Below the pieces are notes generated by a model. It had not been told where the DNA came from. It did no database searches and saw only the letters and a list, made by a program, of their open reading frames with translations. Made by a program: the position numbers and the translations under genes. Positions 24,240 to 33,257 of a DNA stretch of 64,000 nt are shown here, in pieces (within the stretch, counting starts at the first letter, position 1; every line of letters begins with the position of its first letter). Source of the DNA: an uncultured Bacteroidales bacterium (GTDB lineage: Bacteria > Bacteroidota > Bacteroidia > Bacteroidales > Muribaculaceae); the NCBI GenBank assembly GCA_902760865.1, contig CACWID010000004.1, forward strand, positions 1 through 64,000, given 5' to 3'.

Positions 24240-27239
24240 TTATTTCACGAGGACTTTGCGGGCGGTGCCGTCGCTGTAGCGGATGATGTTGACACCGGGC
24301 TGCAGCTGCTGGAGCTGGCGGCCCTGGAGGTCATAGATGCGGGCATCGGCAGGCATGGTGGCCATCACTTCCTCGATGGCGGTAAACTGAACGTTCACCT
24401 CATTGCTGGGCAAGCTCTCGCCCTGCTCGTAAACGGCGGTCACATAGTAGGTGGCATCGTTGCCGGCCTTCTCGCCCGTGTAGGTCGTCTCGGGAGCGGC
24501 GACAAAGGCGATCATCTCGCCGTCGCAATAGACGTTGTAGCCCGTCAGGGTGCGGGGTGCTTCGGCGGTGGCAGCGGGAGCGAAGGTGAAGTCGTCAACC
24601 ATCAGCATCACGCTGCGACGGATGCAACGAACGGCGAAGTAGCTGGTACCCTCGGGCACGTCAAACGAGTATTCGCGCCAACCGTCACCGACGTAGATGC
24701 GCTCCTCGTCGTTCAACTTCACGAAACTGTCGTGGTGGCTGTCGGTCGTCGAGGTATAGACGTTGATCCACTCCGAGTCAAAGGTGGCAGCCTTGGCCCA
24801 GAACTTGATGGTCTGCGCACGGCCGTCGAGGCGCGGCGTGATCAGCCAGTCGTCGTTCTCGTAGGGGTAGTCCACACTGGGAGCAGCCATGTACTGCTCG
24901 CCGCTGCGGGGCATGAACGCATTGTCCATGTTGTCCTCAACCCAGACTTGGGTCTCGGTCGTGTTGAACACTTGGAAGGCCATGGGAGCGCCCTGATTCT
25001 CGTAGGTAACAGGGATGCGCGGTGTCACGAGCGTCGTGGCCTGGTCGCCGTCATAGAGGGTCCAGTCGCCCACGCCGTTGATAGCGAAGGCACGGTAGGA
25101 CTCAAAGTCATCGGTCACATACTCCAGCTCGCCCTGTGCAGGCTCAACCGACTGGCAAGCATCCCACGTCAGCGTGATATTGTTGCCGCTGGTAGTAGCC
25201 GAGAGGTACTCGGGTGCGGGCAGTTCATTGGGACGAACCGAGGTGGCGATGACAGCGCTCTTGTTGTTCTCGGGCATCATGTCGTTGGCCCAAACCACCT
25301 CGACCTGCCAGTTGATGGACTCCATCTCGGCATCGGCTGCAGTAGCGGTATAGGTGGCGATACCGGTCGTTGTGAAACCGGCAGCAAGCGATTGCTCGGT
25401 GACACTCTGATAGAGTTCGCCGTCCTTGTAGATATTCACGGTGTAGTTCTGGGCCTCCTGTGAACCGCGGTTCACGATGTCGTACTTCATCTCGAAGTCC
25501 TCGCCCACGTTGACACGCTTCGGGTCGATGGTGAAGGCGCTGACGGCAAGATCATTCTCGACACTAGCCTCACCGATGCGGATGTTGTCCACATACAGGT
25601 CACGGCGGGCACCCATCTGGTCGCTCAGGGCCGAGGCCAGCAGACCGATGTTGGCAAAGTTGGCGTCAGCATTCTTGGGCAGAATCACTTCACACTCTAC
25701 CCACTGGTCGGTCATCTCGTTGAGGAAGAACTGGGCGTTCTCGACATCCTGCCACTCGCCGCCGTCATAGGAGACTTGCACCTGGATGTTGTCGTCGATT
25801 TCGCCGTCCCACTCGGGGTCGTACCACGCGCTACGGCCATAGTGGAACATGAACTTCATCGTGGGCACGGCCACGCTGTTGAGGTTCAGCATGGGCGAAA
25901 CGATACGGCTGTGGGTGTCATAGTCGGCATACTGGCTCTCAGCAACGAGGAAGCCGCCGTCATAGTCGGGAGCCTCGATGAGCGGCTCGCCCGTCCAGTC
26001 GTCATAGATGTCGCCCGTGGCATAGAAGTCAAAGTCGTGCACCTCGCCGTCCTGGGTCCAGTTCTCTTGCTCGCCCCATGCGAACGATGCCTGGTAAGGC
26101 AGGTCAAGAGGCTTGCCGGTCACCACGCTGTTGCTCTGCACGGCCTCACCCTCATTGCCGTTATAGAGCGGCGTGATGGTGTAGCTGGCGTTGACTTGGC
26201 CCTCAGTGACGGGGATGTTGTCGGTATAGGAGGTCTCGCTGGTGCCCTCGGCAACCACGCCGCTCGACTCGCTGTTGCGCTCCACGCGATAAGTGATCGC
26301 GCTGTAGTCAACATAGCCGCCGTTGACCGACTGCGTCGGGGCGTCCCAGGTCACGGTGATGCTCATGTCGTTGTTCAGCTTGGCCACAGCATTGGCGGGA
26401 GCCACGGGCATATCCATGCCGACAAAGGCGGTCACCTCGACTGCACTACCCTCGCCCTCGCCATTGCGGGCAACGACACGGTAGGTGTTGAAGCCGTTCA
26501 CGACCTCGGCATCGAGATAGGTCAAGGCCTCACCCGGGGCTGGATTCTCGAAGGTCTTCTCGAGCACACCGTTGACATAGACATCGATGGCGGTGATTTC
26601 GCTCAAGGCCTCACCGGCGGCAGTTACCGCGGGAGCCGTGAAGGTCAGCGTAGCCTCGTTGGCGCCGAGGTCGGCAGGCGTCAGCACGAGGTCGGTCACC
26701 TCGCCGGGAACGCCCTTGGACGATTTCTCGACGAGCTTCACGTTGTCGATTTCGACGCGGTGTTGCTCAGGGTCACTGTAGGCATAGAACGCAATGCGAT
26801 ACGTGCCGCTGGTGGCAGCATACACCTTGACCGTCTTGTCGCCCGAGTCGCTCTTGACAACGCCGGGATAGTCGGCGAGCACCTGGGTGAACGAGGCGGG
26901 ATCGGTGCTGGTGCCGAGCAACACGCGCAGGTTCTCGGTCTTGGACAGCACGCCCATGTAGAACGTCAGCTCATACACGTTGTCGGCATCCAGCTCAAAC
27001 TCCGGCGAGATGTAGTAATCATCGCCGGGAAGGCCGGTCTGGTAGTCGAGCATGTAAGCAGCCATGCCGTTGAGGAACTCCCACGTGCGGCCACCGTTCT
27101 GGTCAACGATGGTCCAGGAGTCAAAGGCTTCCTGCGTGTCGAAGGTCTCTTCGAGCAGGATATCGCCAGGGTTTGCCCACATTGCTGTTGCGGCAAACGC
27201 CATCAGCCCCAAGAATAGGGTCCGTAAAGATTTTTCCAT
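24240..27239 (-). CDS. Large secreted choice-of-anchor-J protein with a T9SS-type tail
   Basis: A 999-aa exported protein. The start MEKSLRTLF at 27239 gives a signal peptide cleaved near MWA-NPG (about residue 22). The first jelly roll (about 25-170) has ETFDTQEAFDSW, GDDYYISPEF and RVEIDNVKLVEKS; a middle one (about 385-560) has SRIVSPMLNLNSV and LYVDNIRIG; the last (about 700-885) has NDDWLITPRLDG and VMLMVDDFTF. Fn3-like linkers and a CARDB-like segment lie between. The C-terminus ARIYDLQGRQLQQLQPGVNI...TARKVLVK is a typical sorting tail. It has the same overall order as the proteins at 9102 and 16134, so the three are paralogues. Promoter TAAATTTG at 27296-27289. Ligand unknown. Confidence 0.87.
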   Translation of the reverse strand: MEKSLRTLFLGLMAFAATAMWANPGDILLEETFDTQEAFDSWTIVDQNGGRTWEFLNGMAAYMLDYQTGLPGDDYYISPEFELDADNVYELTFYMGVLSKTENLRVLLGTSTDPASFTQVLADYPGVVKSDSGDKTVKVYAATSGTYRIAFYAYSDPEQHRVEIDNVKLVEKSSKGVPGEVTDLVLTPADLGANEATLTFTAPAVTAAGEALSEITAIDVYVNGVLEKTFENPAPGEALTYLDAEVVNGFNTYRVVARNGEGEGSAVEVTAFVGMDMPVAPANAVAKLNNDMSITVTWDAPTQSVNGGYVDYSAITYRVERNSESSGVVAEGTSETSYTDNIPVTEGQVNASYTITPLYNGNEGEAVQSNSVVTGKPLDLPYQASFAWGEQENWTQDGEVHDFDFYATGDIYDDWTGEPLIEAPDYDGGFLVAESQYADYDTHSRIVSPMLNLNSVAVPTMKFMFHYGRSAWYDPEWDGEIDDNIQVQVSYDGGEWQDVENAQFFLNEMTDQWVECEVILPKNADANFANIGLLASALSDQMGARRDLYVDNIRIGEASVENDLAVSAFTIDPKRVNVGEDFEMKYDIVNRGSQEAQNYTVNIYKDGELYQSVTEQSLAAGFTTTGIATYTATAADAEMESINWQVEVVWANDMMPENNKSAVIATSVRPNELPAPEYLSATTSGNNITLTWDACQSVEPAQGELEYVTDDFESYRAFAINGVGDWTLYDGDQATTLVTPRIPVTYENQGAPMAFQVFNTTETQVWVEDNMDNAFMPRSGEQYMAAPSVDYPYENDDWLITPRLDGRAQTIKFWAKAATFDSEWINVYTSTTDSHHDSFVKLNDEERIYVGDGWREYSFDVPEGTSYFAVRCIRRSVMLMVDDFTFAPAATAEAPRTLTGYNVYCDGEMIAFVAAPETTYTGEKAGNDATYYVTAVYEQGESLPSNEVNVQFTAIEEVMATMPADARIYDLQGRQLQQLQPGVNIIRYSDGTARKVLVK

Positions 27240-27288
27240 AAAAAAACGCATTAATGTTGATTAAACGATACAATAATATAAAGCACCG

Positions 27289-27296
27289 CAAATTTA
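27289..27296 (-). promoter_or_regulatory. Promoter of the 999-aa secreted protein gene
   Basis: CAAATTTA reads TAAATTTG on the minus strand, 50 nt upstream of the start. Confidence 0.55.
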
Positions 27297-27512
27297 CTGA
27301 TACTTGCTGAGTTAGGCAACACAACCATCAATAAAAAAATGTAACAAAGATCATTTCCCCACAATAAAGTGAATATTAATAACGAACTGCAAAGCGGTCG
27401 CAAACTAGTCCCCCACCCTGCACCTCGCACCATGCCACACAGACAAAAGCGAGGAGGGATTGCCACAGGCATTTTCCTCCCCACACTATCATGTATTATT
27501 TAGGATTTTGCG

Positions 27513-28943
27513 TCATTCATCGCCAGCGAGCTCGAGCGTTGCGAATCGCAGATGAGTTATACCCTTGAATCCCGTCATGAACATGCGTACATAGCGGATG
27601 TTGGAGAAGTCCTGAATAGAACCAACCTTCTTCTGATACTGATTCAGGGGGATGGTGAACTGGTACCACGTTGCCTCCTGAGTCTGGCCATTGCGCACAT
27701 GGACTTTTGCCACCAGCTTGTCGGTGATAAAGTTCTTACCCACCTCCATAAAGTCGGGACGAATCGCGATGCGATACTGGAAGAAACGTTCATCCTCGTT
27801 AAGCGTGAGGTCCAGATTGATGTCCTCGGCATTGGGAGTGGAGCGTGAAGTCTGATACTGACTGTCGCCGGCATCACTCTGAGAGAGCGAGTTGCCCTCA
27901 GTGCCGTTATAGTGCTTGTAACGGCCGTTTATCGCGAAGCGCTGATAATCGTAGTAGTTATTGAGATAGTAGGCGTAATTATCGCCTGCCGGGTCATTGA
28001 ATGGGGAGAACGGATCATCCAGCATGGCAATGATCTTGGACTCCGGCAAAACTGCACGCAACTCATTCAAGAATTTGGCATAGGTGGGATGTTCAAACTC
28101 CGCCTGGTCGGTAAGTCCGTCAAGGCCGACATCCTGAAGAATCCGCGAACCATTACTGTTATCGAAGGCATACATCAGTGGAGCCTGAGAGGGGACTTTT
28201 CCCCAAACTGTATGGGTGACATACGTGTTATCACCATTGTAGGTCAACCCGTTCTCATAGCTCAAGAGACCATCCTTGAGGACATCCTCGCTTACCTCAC
28301 CCAGGTTGAAGTACAGGTAGCCGCCCGTCTGGTTGTCAAGTTCGGGATCCATGAACGGGTCCAGCAGCCAGAACTGGATATACTTGATGCCGGCCTGCTC
28401 CAGGTCGGTATTGAGCATCTTGCGCATGATACCGCCCCATCGGCGCTCAGGATTAAGCAGGTATCCGTCCTGATCAACGTTGCTGCCGTCGAGGTTGTAC
28501 GGGCCGCGCTCACGCGGGTAGAACGACAAATTGAGCGTCTCGATCACCGACGACTCGCCATTCTCCAGCTCGCGGTCAGGGAAGACCTCAGAAAATGCCA
28601 CTTCGCGGGCATAAGGATAGGACAAGGCGTCCATGTCATTGTTGATGTAGCCGGGGGCACCGGGTGAGTTGCGTTGCGTGAACAGCCGGTCGATGGTGTA
28701 CCACGCCAACAACGCACGGTTCTTGCCATAGGTCACGTCGTTCGTCAAAGAAGCTTCGGGGAACAGCTCCGGATCTGCCGGAACCGAAGCCAACGACCAA
28801 GCGAACGGAAAGCTGATATCGATAGCAGTACGGCTGTTCTCGGGCTCGTCAATAACGGTGTTTCCCGATTTTGAATCATTACAGCTCGTTGACACCACAA
28901 ATAATGACAAGGCCAAAAGGCTGTTTATTATTATCCTTTTCAT
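27513..28943 (-). CDS. Lipoprotein homologous to an internal segment of T9SS translocon SprA (Sov)
   Basis: A 476-aa protein with a lipoprotein signal (lipobox STSC, Cys21). From about residue 38 to the end it reads like the middle of SprA, the ~2400-aa T9SS outer-membrane translocon: FPFAWSLASVP, ALLAWYTIDRLF, ERGPYNLDG, NPERRWGGIMRK, QFWLLDPFMDPE, LYFNLGEVSEDVLKDG, TVWGKVPSQ, FSPFNDPAGDNYAYY, TPNAEDINLDLTLNEDE, RYVRMFMTGFKG and LRFATLEL. The frame ends at TGA just where, as I recall it, SprA continues EWR; the codons after TGA read Arg-Lys. No barrel region follows. It is either a free-standing domain that works with T9SS or the remnant of a duplicated SprA gene; the ~430 intact residues argue for function. 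Homology is from memory. Confidence 0.8.
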   Translation of the reverse strand: MKRIIINSLLALSLFVVSTSCNDSKSGNTVIDEPENSRTAIDISFPFAWSLASVPADPELFPEASLTNDVTYGKNRALLAWYTIDRLFTQRNSPGAPGYINNDMDALSYPYAREVAFSEVFPDRELENGESSVIETLNLSFYPRERGPYNLDGSNVDQDGYLLNPERRWGGIMRKMLNTDLEQAGIKYIQFWLLDPFMDPELDNQTGGYLYFNLGEVSEDVLKDGLLSYENGLTYNGDNTYVTHTVWGKVPSQAPLMYAFDNSNGSRILQDVGLDGLTDQAEFEHPTYAKFLNELRAVLPESKIIAMLDDPFSPFNDPAGDNYAYYLNNYYDYQRFAINGRYKHYNGTEGNSLSQSDAGDSQYQTSRSTPNAEDINLDLTLNEDERFFQYRIAIRPDFMEVGKNFITDKLVAKVHVRNGQTQEATWYQFTIPLNQYQKKVGSIQDFSNIRYVRMFMTGFKGITHLRFATLELAGDE

Positions 28944-29171
28944 AACTCTAAACTTTTAATTAACATGGGTTTATAATAAATAATTAGGTAATGATGTACT
29001 TTTGTTCCTAACATAAATAACATTAATTCTCATTGGTTCCCATTAAGGCTGGCCATAAGATATAGCCCCCTTTACCATAAAAACGGAATAAAATGAGAAA
29101 TATTATATATCCTTTCGGGACACTTCAAGCAATTTCAATGTTCTTGAACCGCACCCGAGCAAGCTTATGAT

Positions 29172-29372
29172 AACGAGAGTTCGACGAAAATAAGTTACTG
29201 ATACTCAATTCCTCCCCTAAGATAGGGGAGGTGGCGCGTAGCGCCGAAGGAGTATGATTCACCCTCAAAGCACTTACTCTTGGTGCATCAACGCCCCCCG
29301 GCCCCCTCTTATCTAAGAGGGGGAGTTGCTAACGCACTGATTGACAATTAATAATTTCGTCGAACTCACGTT
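29172..29372 (+). mobile_element. 201-bp MITE-like element, copy A
   Basis: Ends AACGAGAGTTCGACGAAA and TTTCGTCGAACTCACGTT are inverted repeats with one mismatch over 18 bp. Inside are three GC hairpins (CCTCCCCT/AGGGGAGG, GGCGC/GCGCC, CCCCCTC/GAGGGGG). No ORF. An inverted copy of the same length is at 40344-40544, and a fragment at about 57582-57643. It lies in the 550-bp gap 28944-29494, which otherwise shows only AT-rich sequence and a plus-strand TACTTTTG with no gene after it. Confidence 0.8.
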
Positions 29373-29427
29373 ATTGTACCTGTACTGCCCCGATAAACAG
29401 CGGACTCATCAACGACTTCAGGTGTAC

Positions 29428-29470
29428 AAAAGAGCCTTAATTGGCACAAACGACCAATTAAGGCTCTTTT
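29428..29470 (-). terminator. Terminator of the cupin-monooxygenase operon
   Basis: AAAAGAGCCTTAATTGG pairs perfectly with CCAATTAAGGCTCTTTT around an 8-nt loop, just past the stop at 29495; T-rich on both strands. Confidence 0.85.
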
Positions 29471-29494
29471 CATGAGAATATTTGACCCTCTAGC

Positions 29495-30274
29495 CTATTT
29501 CTTCTTGAAAATCAGCGGCATCGTCTCGGGGTCGAGGGGCTGCATGGTGGGGAGGCTCAGCGACTTCACCATGTGCAGCGTACCCTGCTTGTACTTCTGG
29601 AAATGGTCCGTCTTGAGGTGCTCCTGATAGGCGGCATCCGAAGCGTAAATCTCCAGGATGCGTATCTGGTTGGGATCCTCGGCACTCTGCATCGGGAACA
29701 GGCAGATGACGCCGGGCTCACGCTCCACGCTCAGGCGGTCCACCTCGTTGGCAAACGCCAGATACTCTTCCAAATACTCGGGATAGACCTCGATTTCGGC
29801 AATGCGGACAATCATCGGCTCGCTAGCGACAGGACTGGTAAAATCCTCATCAGTCACCTTGCGCAACTGCACGGCATGCTCTTCACCCTCGACTATCTCG
29901 GTGACGGTCATGCACTCGGCAGAGCTCCAGGGCGTGGCGCCATTCCAATGGCGCACATTGGGCGCGGTGGTCACCACATCGCCTTTGCGCAGCAGCTGCT
30001 TGGGTTTGCCCTCCTCCTGATAGTAGGCCTCACCGCTGAGCACCATCAGCACTTGAGTGGCACTGGGATGATAGTGCCAGGAATTGCGGCTCCCCTGCTC
30101 AAAGAGGAAATTGGTGGTCATCTGCCGCTCACTGCAGCTAAGTACCGAAATGTGGACTGTGCCCGTGTTAAACTCAGCGGGGGCAGTAAATTCGACAGGG
30201 AAAATGGTCTGAGCCTGAACTGCAGCAGACAGACTTAACAAAGCAGCCAGCAACAGGAATGATATCTTCTTCAT
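29495..30274 (-). CDS. Exported cupin fused to an antibiotic-biosynthesis-monooxygenase (ABM) domain
   Basis: A 259-aa protein with a signal peptide (MKKISFLLLAALLSLSAAVQAQ). The cupin (about 35-140) has the metal motif WHYHPSATQVLMVLSGEAYY and GDVVTTAPNVRHWNGA. The C-terminal ABM-like ferredoxin fold (about 155-240) has MIVRIAEIEVYPEYLEEYLAFA, REPGVICLFP and DHFQKYKQGTL. ABM proteins act as small monooxygenases or as quinone- or aldehyde-handling proteins. It is the third gene of a tight operon (10 nt after the amidohydrolase gene). Export of both this and the amidohydrolase suggests periplasmic work on one small, perhaps aromatic, compound; that is inference. Confidence 0.85.
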   Translation of the reverse strand: MKKISFLLLAALLSLSAAVQAQTIFPVEFTAPAEFNTGTVHISVLSCSERQMTTNFLFEQGSRNSWHYHPSATQVLMVLSGEAYYQEEGKPKQLLRKGDVVTTAPNVRHWNGATPWSSAECMTVTEIVEGEEHAVQLRKVTDEDFTSPVASEPMIVRIAEIEVYPEYLEEYLAFANEVDRLSVEREPGVICLFPMQSAEDPNQIRILEIYASDAAYQEHLKTDHFQKYKQGTLHMVKSLSLPTMQPLDPETMPLIFKKK

Positions 30275-30284
30275 CAGCTTATGG

Positions 30285-31268
30285 TCATTTAAATAATTGA
30301 TGTGCATTCTTCCACAGGAACATTTCTCTGAACGGTGCTAGGTCGGGCTCGTCAGTGAGGTACTGCTTCATCCTCGCGAGGCCCTGCGTGAGCACCTGCG
30401 GGGCGACGTAGGGATAGTCCGAGCCATACAGCAGATGGTCGGGCGTGGTGATGGTGAGCATCATGCGGATGGTCTCAGGCGAATGGGCTCCTGCCAAGTC
30501 ATAGTAGAGCGCGGCAAGGTTGGCTTCCCAGTTGATGTCACCCACCATCTTGTTGGCCTGCATGACGGGCGTGAGCGACTTCATGCGCGGCACGGCCAGC
30601 GGCAGATAGGCACCGCAATGAGGCACGACCACCTTCACGTCAGGATAGCGGGCCAGCACATTGCGGCTGATCATGTTGGTCACGGCACGGGTCGTCTCCG
30701 ACAGGTATTCCTGCATGGCGAGCGGCGTCTGTGCCATCACCTCGCGGTTGACGGGATTGGGGCGGTGCGGATGCAGGATGATAACGGCATGCCGCTCGCT
30801 GAGCACGGCAAAAAGCGTATCGAGTTCCGATGCGCCCAGGTATTGCCCCTGGACATTGGTCGCCAGCTTGATGCCGTCGGCCTTCAGCGTGTCGAGCGCA
30901 TAGACCGCCTCGCGGATAGCCGCCTGCACATCGGGCAGCGGCAATGCGGCGCAGAACATGAACCGGCCCGGATGCTCGCGCTTGATGCGGGCAGCCTCCT
31001 CGTTGGTCGCTCTTACTACCTCAGCCGATGACGGCTGCGGGGCAGCCAACGTCAACACCGAGGTCTCGACACCCGCCTCGTCCATCCACCGCAGATGGCT
31101 CTCCACGTCATACTGCGGCAACGGGAATCCCTCCTCCATGAGGCGGCCTTCAGTCTCCAGAGCAGAGACAAAATCAGGAGTGATGATGTGGCTGTGCACA
31201 TCCATCACTCCCTGGGCCAATGCACAGAGTGCCATAGCCATACATAGAAACGTAACGCTGATTCTCAT
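30285..31268 (-). CDS. Exported amidohydrolase-2 family protein (ACMSD/resorcylate-decarboxylase-like)
   Basis: A 327-aa protein starting MRISVTFLCMAMALCALAQG, a signal peptide. The mature TIM barrel begins with the metal-binding VMDVHSHIITP (His25, His27), continues with ILHPHRPNP, VVPHCGAYLPL (metal or base His) and ends with LLYGSDYPYVAP, holding the conserved Asp. This is the Amidohydro_2 pattern shared by ACMSD, gamma-resorcylate decarboxylase and lactone hydrolases. Length normal. It starts 1 nt after the aldo/keto reductase stop codon and is followed after 10 nt by the cupin-ABM gene. A decarboxylase or hydrolase role is likely; the substrate is unknown. Confidence 0.88.
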   Translation of the reverse strand: MRISVTFLCMAMALCALAQGVMDVHSHIITPDFVSALETEGRLMEEGFPLPQYDVESHLRWMDEAGVETSVLTLAAPQPSSAEVVRATNEEAARIKREHPGRFMFCAALPLPDVQAAIREAVYALDTLKADGIKLATNVQGQYLGASELDTLFAVLSERHAVIILHPHRPNPVNREVMAQTPLAMQEYLSETTRAVTNMISRNVLARYPDVKVVVPHCGAYLPLAVPRMKSLTPVMQANKMVGDINWEANLAALYYDLAGAHSPETIRMMLTITTPDHLLYGSDYPYVAPQVLTQGLARMKQYLTDEPDLAPFREMFLWKNAHQLFK

Positions 31269-31269
31269 C

Positions 31270-32211
31270 TTATTCCATACTGTGTTCCCAGCCGCCACGG
31301 GTGTCAATGCCGGTGGCATCGGCCAGTTTCTCCAGTTTTGCTACCTCCTCGTCCGTCAGCTGGATCTTTGCGGCTTCGGCAGCCTCAATGACGTGACGCT
31401 CCTTGGTCGCTCCGATGAGCGGCATCACGCCCTTGGCGATGGCCCAAGCGATGCCGATCTGTGAACACGATGCGCCATATTTCTGGCCGATTGCGGTCAT
31501 CTCATTGGTCAAAGCCTCCAACTGGGGCAGCACGGGGTTATACTTCTTGCCACGGTCACTCTCCTCGGGCAGCGGGTTCTCCTTGTTGTACTTGCCGCTG
31601 AGCGCTCCTTGCTCCAGCACCATGTAAGCCCAGAATTCGATGCCGTTCTTCTTGCAGTAGTCCAGCACTCCGCCTTTCTCGCTGGTACGATACAGCAACG
31701 AGAAATGGTTCTGGACGGCCGACACCTTGAAGCCTGCCTCGCCCAGGATTTCGTTGGCACGTTCAATCTCCTGGATATTATGGTTGGAAACGCCCACGCG
31801 TTTCACCTTACCGCTCTGCAACAAGGGGATAAGACCCGGCGTCCAGCGCTCCACGTCCATCGGATTGTGGATCCAGTAGATGTCGATGTAGCCGCAGTCC
31901 ATGCGCTCGATGGATGCGTCGGCCATCTTCTCGACACTGTTGTCATAAATCTCGGCAAGCTGCGGAGTGAACTTGGTTGAAATCGCCACATCGTCACGGT
32001 TCACGCCCTTGGTGAGTGTGCCGAGGATGCGCTCCGATTCGCCCATGCCGTAAACCGTGGCGGTGTCCCACAGGTTCAGTCCGGCCTTCATCGCCGCCTC
32101 GAGCACGGGTTTCAGATTCTCAACATCGGTATTGGAACCGAACACGGCATCTCCGCCAAAAGCACCAGCGCCCCAAGCCCAAGTGCCCAACGCAATCTTT
32201 GTTTCCTTCAT
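31270..32211 (-). CDS. Aldo/keto reductase
   Basis: A 313-aa cytoplasmic oxidoreductase and first gene of a three-gene operon with the amidohydrolase and cupin-ABM. The start MKETKIALGTWAWG fits the family N-terminus. The tetrad appears as LWDTATVYGMGESE (Asp, Tyr), ISTKF (Lys) and WIHNP (His); GVSNHN and the C-terminal cofactor-binding IGATKERHVIEAA follow. It resembles the Tas/YhdN-like branch more than the reductase at 114-947. The promoter TACCTTTG is at 32264-32257, divergent from the AraC-type regulator gene, which is its likely regulator. Confidence 0.92.
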   Translation of the reverse strand: MKETKIALGTWAWGAGAFGGDAVFGSNTDVENLKPVLEAAMKAGLNLWDTATVYGMGESERILGTLTKGVNRDDVAISTKFTPQLAEIYDNSVEKMADASIERMDCGYIDIYWIHNPMDVERWTPGLIPLLQSGKVKRVGVSNHNIQEIERANEILGEAGFKVSAVQNHFSLLYRTSEKGGVLDYCKKNGIEFWAYMVLEQGALSGKYNKENPLPEESDRGKKYNPVLPQLEALTNEMTAIGQKYGASCSQIGIAWAIAKGVMPLIGATKERHVIEAAEAAKIQLTDEEVAKLEKLADATGIDTRGGWEHSME

Positions 32212-32256
32212 AGTAGTGTCTTCTTGATTAAAAATTGAATGATTCTTTTCTGGATG

Positions 32257-32348
32257 CAAAGGTATGGCGAAATCCAGACGTGATGACAAATCAATTTACT
32301 GATAAATCAACCCTTTTTACCGATTATCAAAAATATTGATTATTTTTG
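32257..32348. promoter_or_regulatory. Divergent promoter region of the reductase operon and the AraC-type gene
   Basis: Minus-strand TACCTTTG (32264-32257) serves the reductase operon. Plus-strand TATTTTTG (32341-32348) serves the regulator gene, whose ATG follows 8 nt later, so that mRNA is almost leaderless. The 76 bp between the elements is a likely operator region. Confidence 0.6.
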
Positions 32349-32356
32349 CACTTGAG

Positions 32357-33256
32357 ATGAAGAAAATATTAAAGGTACATAACGTCAACGACTATGCCCG
32401 CTACATCGGTGCACCGGTGCTGCATCCGCTCGTCTCGGTCATCCACTACGACGAACTGGAGCATTGCCGGCACTCGCTGAACAACTACGATGTCTATGGT
32501 CTCTTCATTGCCGACGAGACGCTGGAGGAACTGACCTATGGCCTCACGACCTATGACCTGCACCGCCATGCCCTGATGTGTGTCTCTCCGGGCCAGATAG
32601 GCGGCAAGGCCGACATCGGGGAGGAAATACAGACTAAGGGCTGGGCCTTGCTGTTTGACCCCGTACTGATGCATGGGACCGACCTGGAGAAGCGCATACC
32701 GGCCTACAGTTTTTTCTCCTATAACACCAACGAGGCCTTGCTCATGGGTGACGACCAGCGACAAATCATCGTCTCGCTGCTCGAAGCACTGAGGGCTGAA
32801 CTCAGTGGCGGTGATGACGACCACCGGCAACACATCATCGTCTCTTATATTGAACTGGTACTCGAACATGTGGCGCGATTCTACGCCAAGCAACTCTCAT
32901 TGCAGACGGCTAAGACCAACGACCTCTTGACAAGGTTCGAGAATCTATTGAACCGTTATTATGCCGAGGGCATCTATCAAAACCATGGACTCCCCACGGT
33001 GAAATACTGTGCCCAGGAATTGTTCCTGTCGCCCAATTATTTCGGTGACTTGATTCATCAGATGACTGATGACACGGCAAGCAACATCATCCGCCGTTTC
33101 GTCATGCAGCGTGCACAGCAGCTGCTCATCGGCGGAACAAGCATTACCCAGACAGCCGAATTGCTAGGATTCGACTATCCGCAGCATTTCACTCGGGTGT
33201 TCAAGAAATTCTATGGCGTGTCGCCCACTGCCTATCTGAAGCAAATGTCCAAATAG
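32357..33256 (+). CDS. AraC-family transcriptional regulator
   Basis: A 299-aa regulator. The N-terminal cupin-like sensor (about 1-165) has VSVIHYDELEHCRHSL and GWALLFDPVLMHGTDL. The C-terminal AraC HTH (about 195-298) has VKYCAQELFLSPNYFGDLI for the first helix-turn-helix and ITQTAELLGFDYPQHFTRVFKKFYGVSPTAYL for the second (read in two stretches). The start is at MKKILKV, just after the promoter. It shares most motifs with the regulator at 38167, so the two are paralogues. Divergent from the reductase-amidohydrolase-cupin operon; it ends 1 nt before the convergent tannase-like gene. Confidence 0.9.
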   Translation: MKKILKVHNVNDYARYIGAPVLHPLVSVIHYDELEHCRHSLNNYDVYGLFIADETLEELTYGLTTYDLHRHALMCVSPGQIGGKADIGEEIQTKGWALLFDPVLMHGTDLEKRIPAYSFFSYNTNEALLMGDDQRQIIVSLLEALRAELSGGDDDHRQHIIVSYIELVLEHVARFYAKQLSLQTAKTNDLLTRFENLLNRYYAEGIYQNHGLPTVKYCAQELFLSPNYFGDLIHQMTDDTASNIIRRFVMQRAQQLLIGGTSITQTAELLGFDYPQHFTRVFKKFYGVSPTAYLKQMSK

Positions 33257-33257
33257 C

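Noticed and set aside
25776-27218. Long plus-strand open frame (480 codons) opposite the 999-aa secreted protein
   Set aside because: Same reason: His/Val/Gly-rich shadow of a real minus-strand gene, no family features.
27484-27515. A frameshift continuing the SprA-like protein downstream
   Set aside because: After TGA only about seven further codons are open (to a second TGA) and no SprA-like barrel sequence follows in any frame, so this is truncation and not a simple frameshift.
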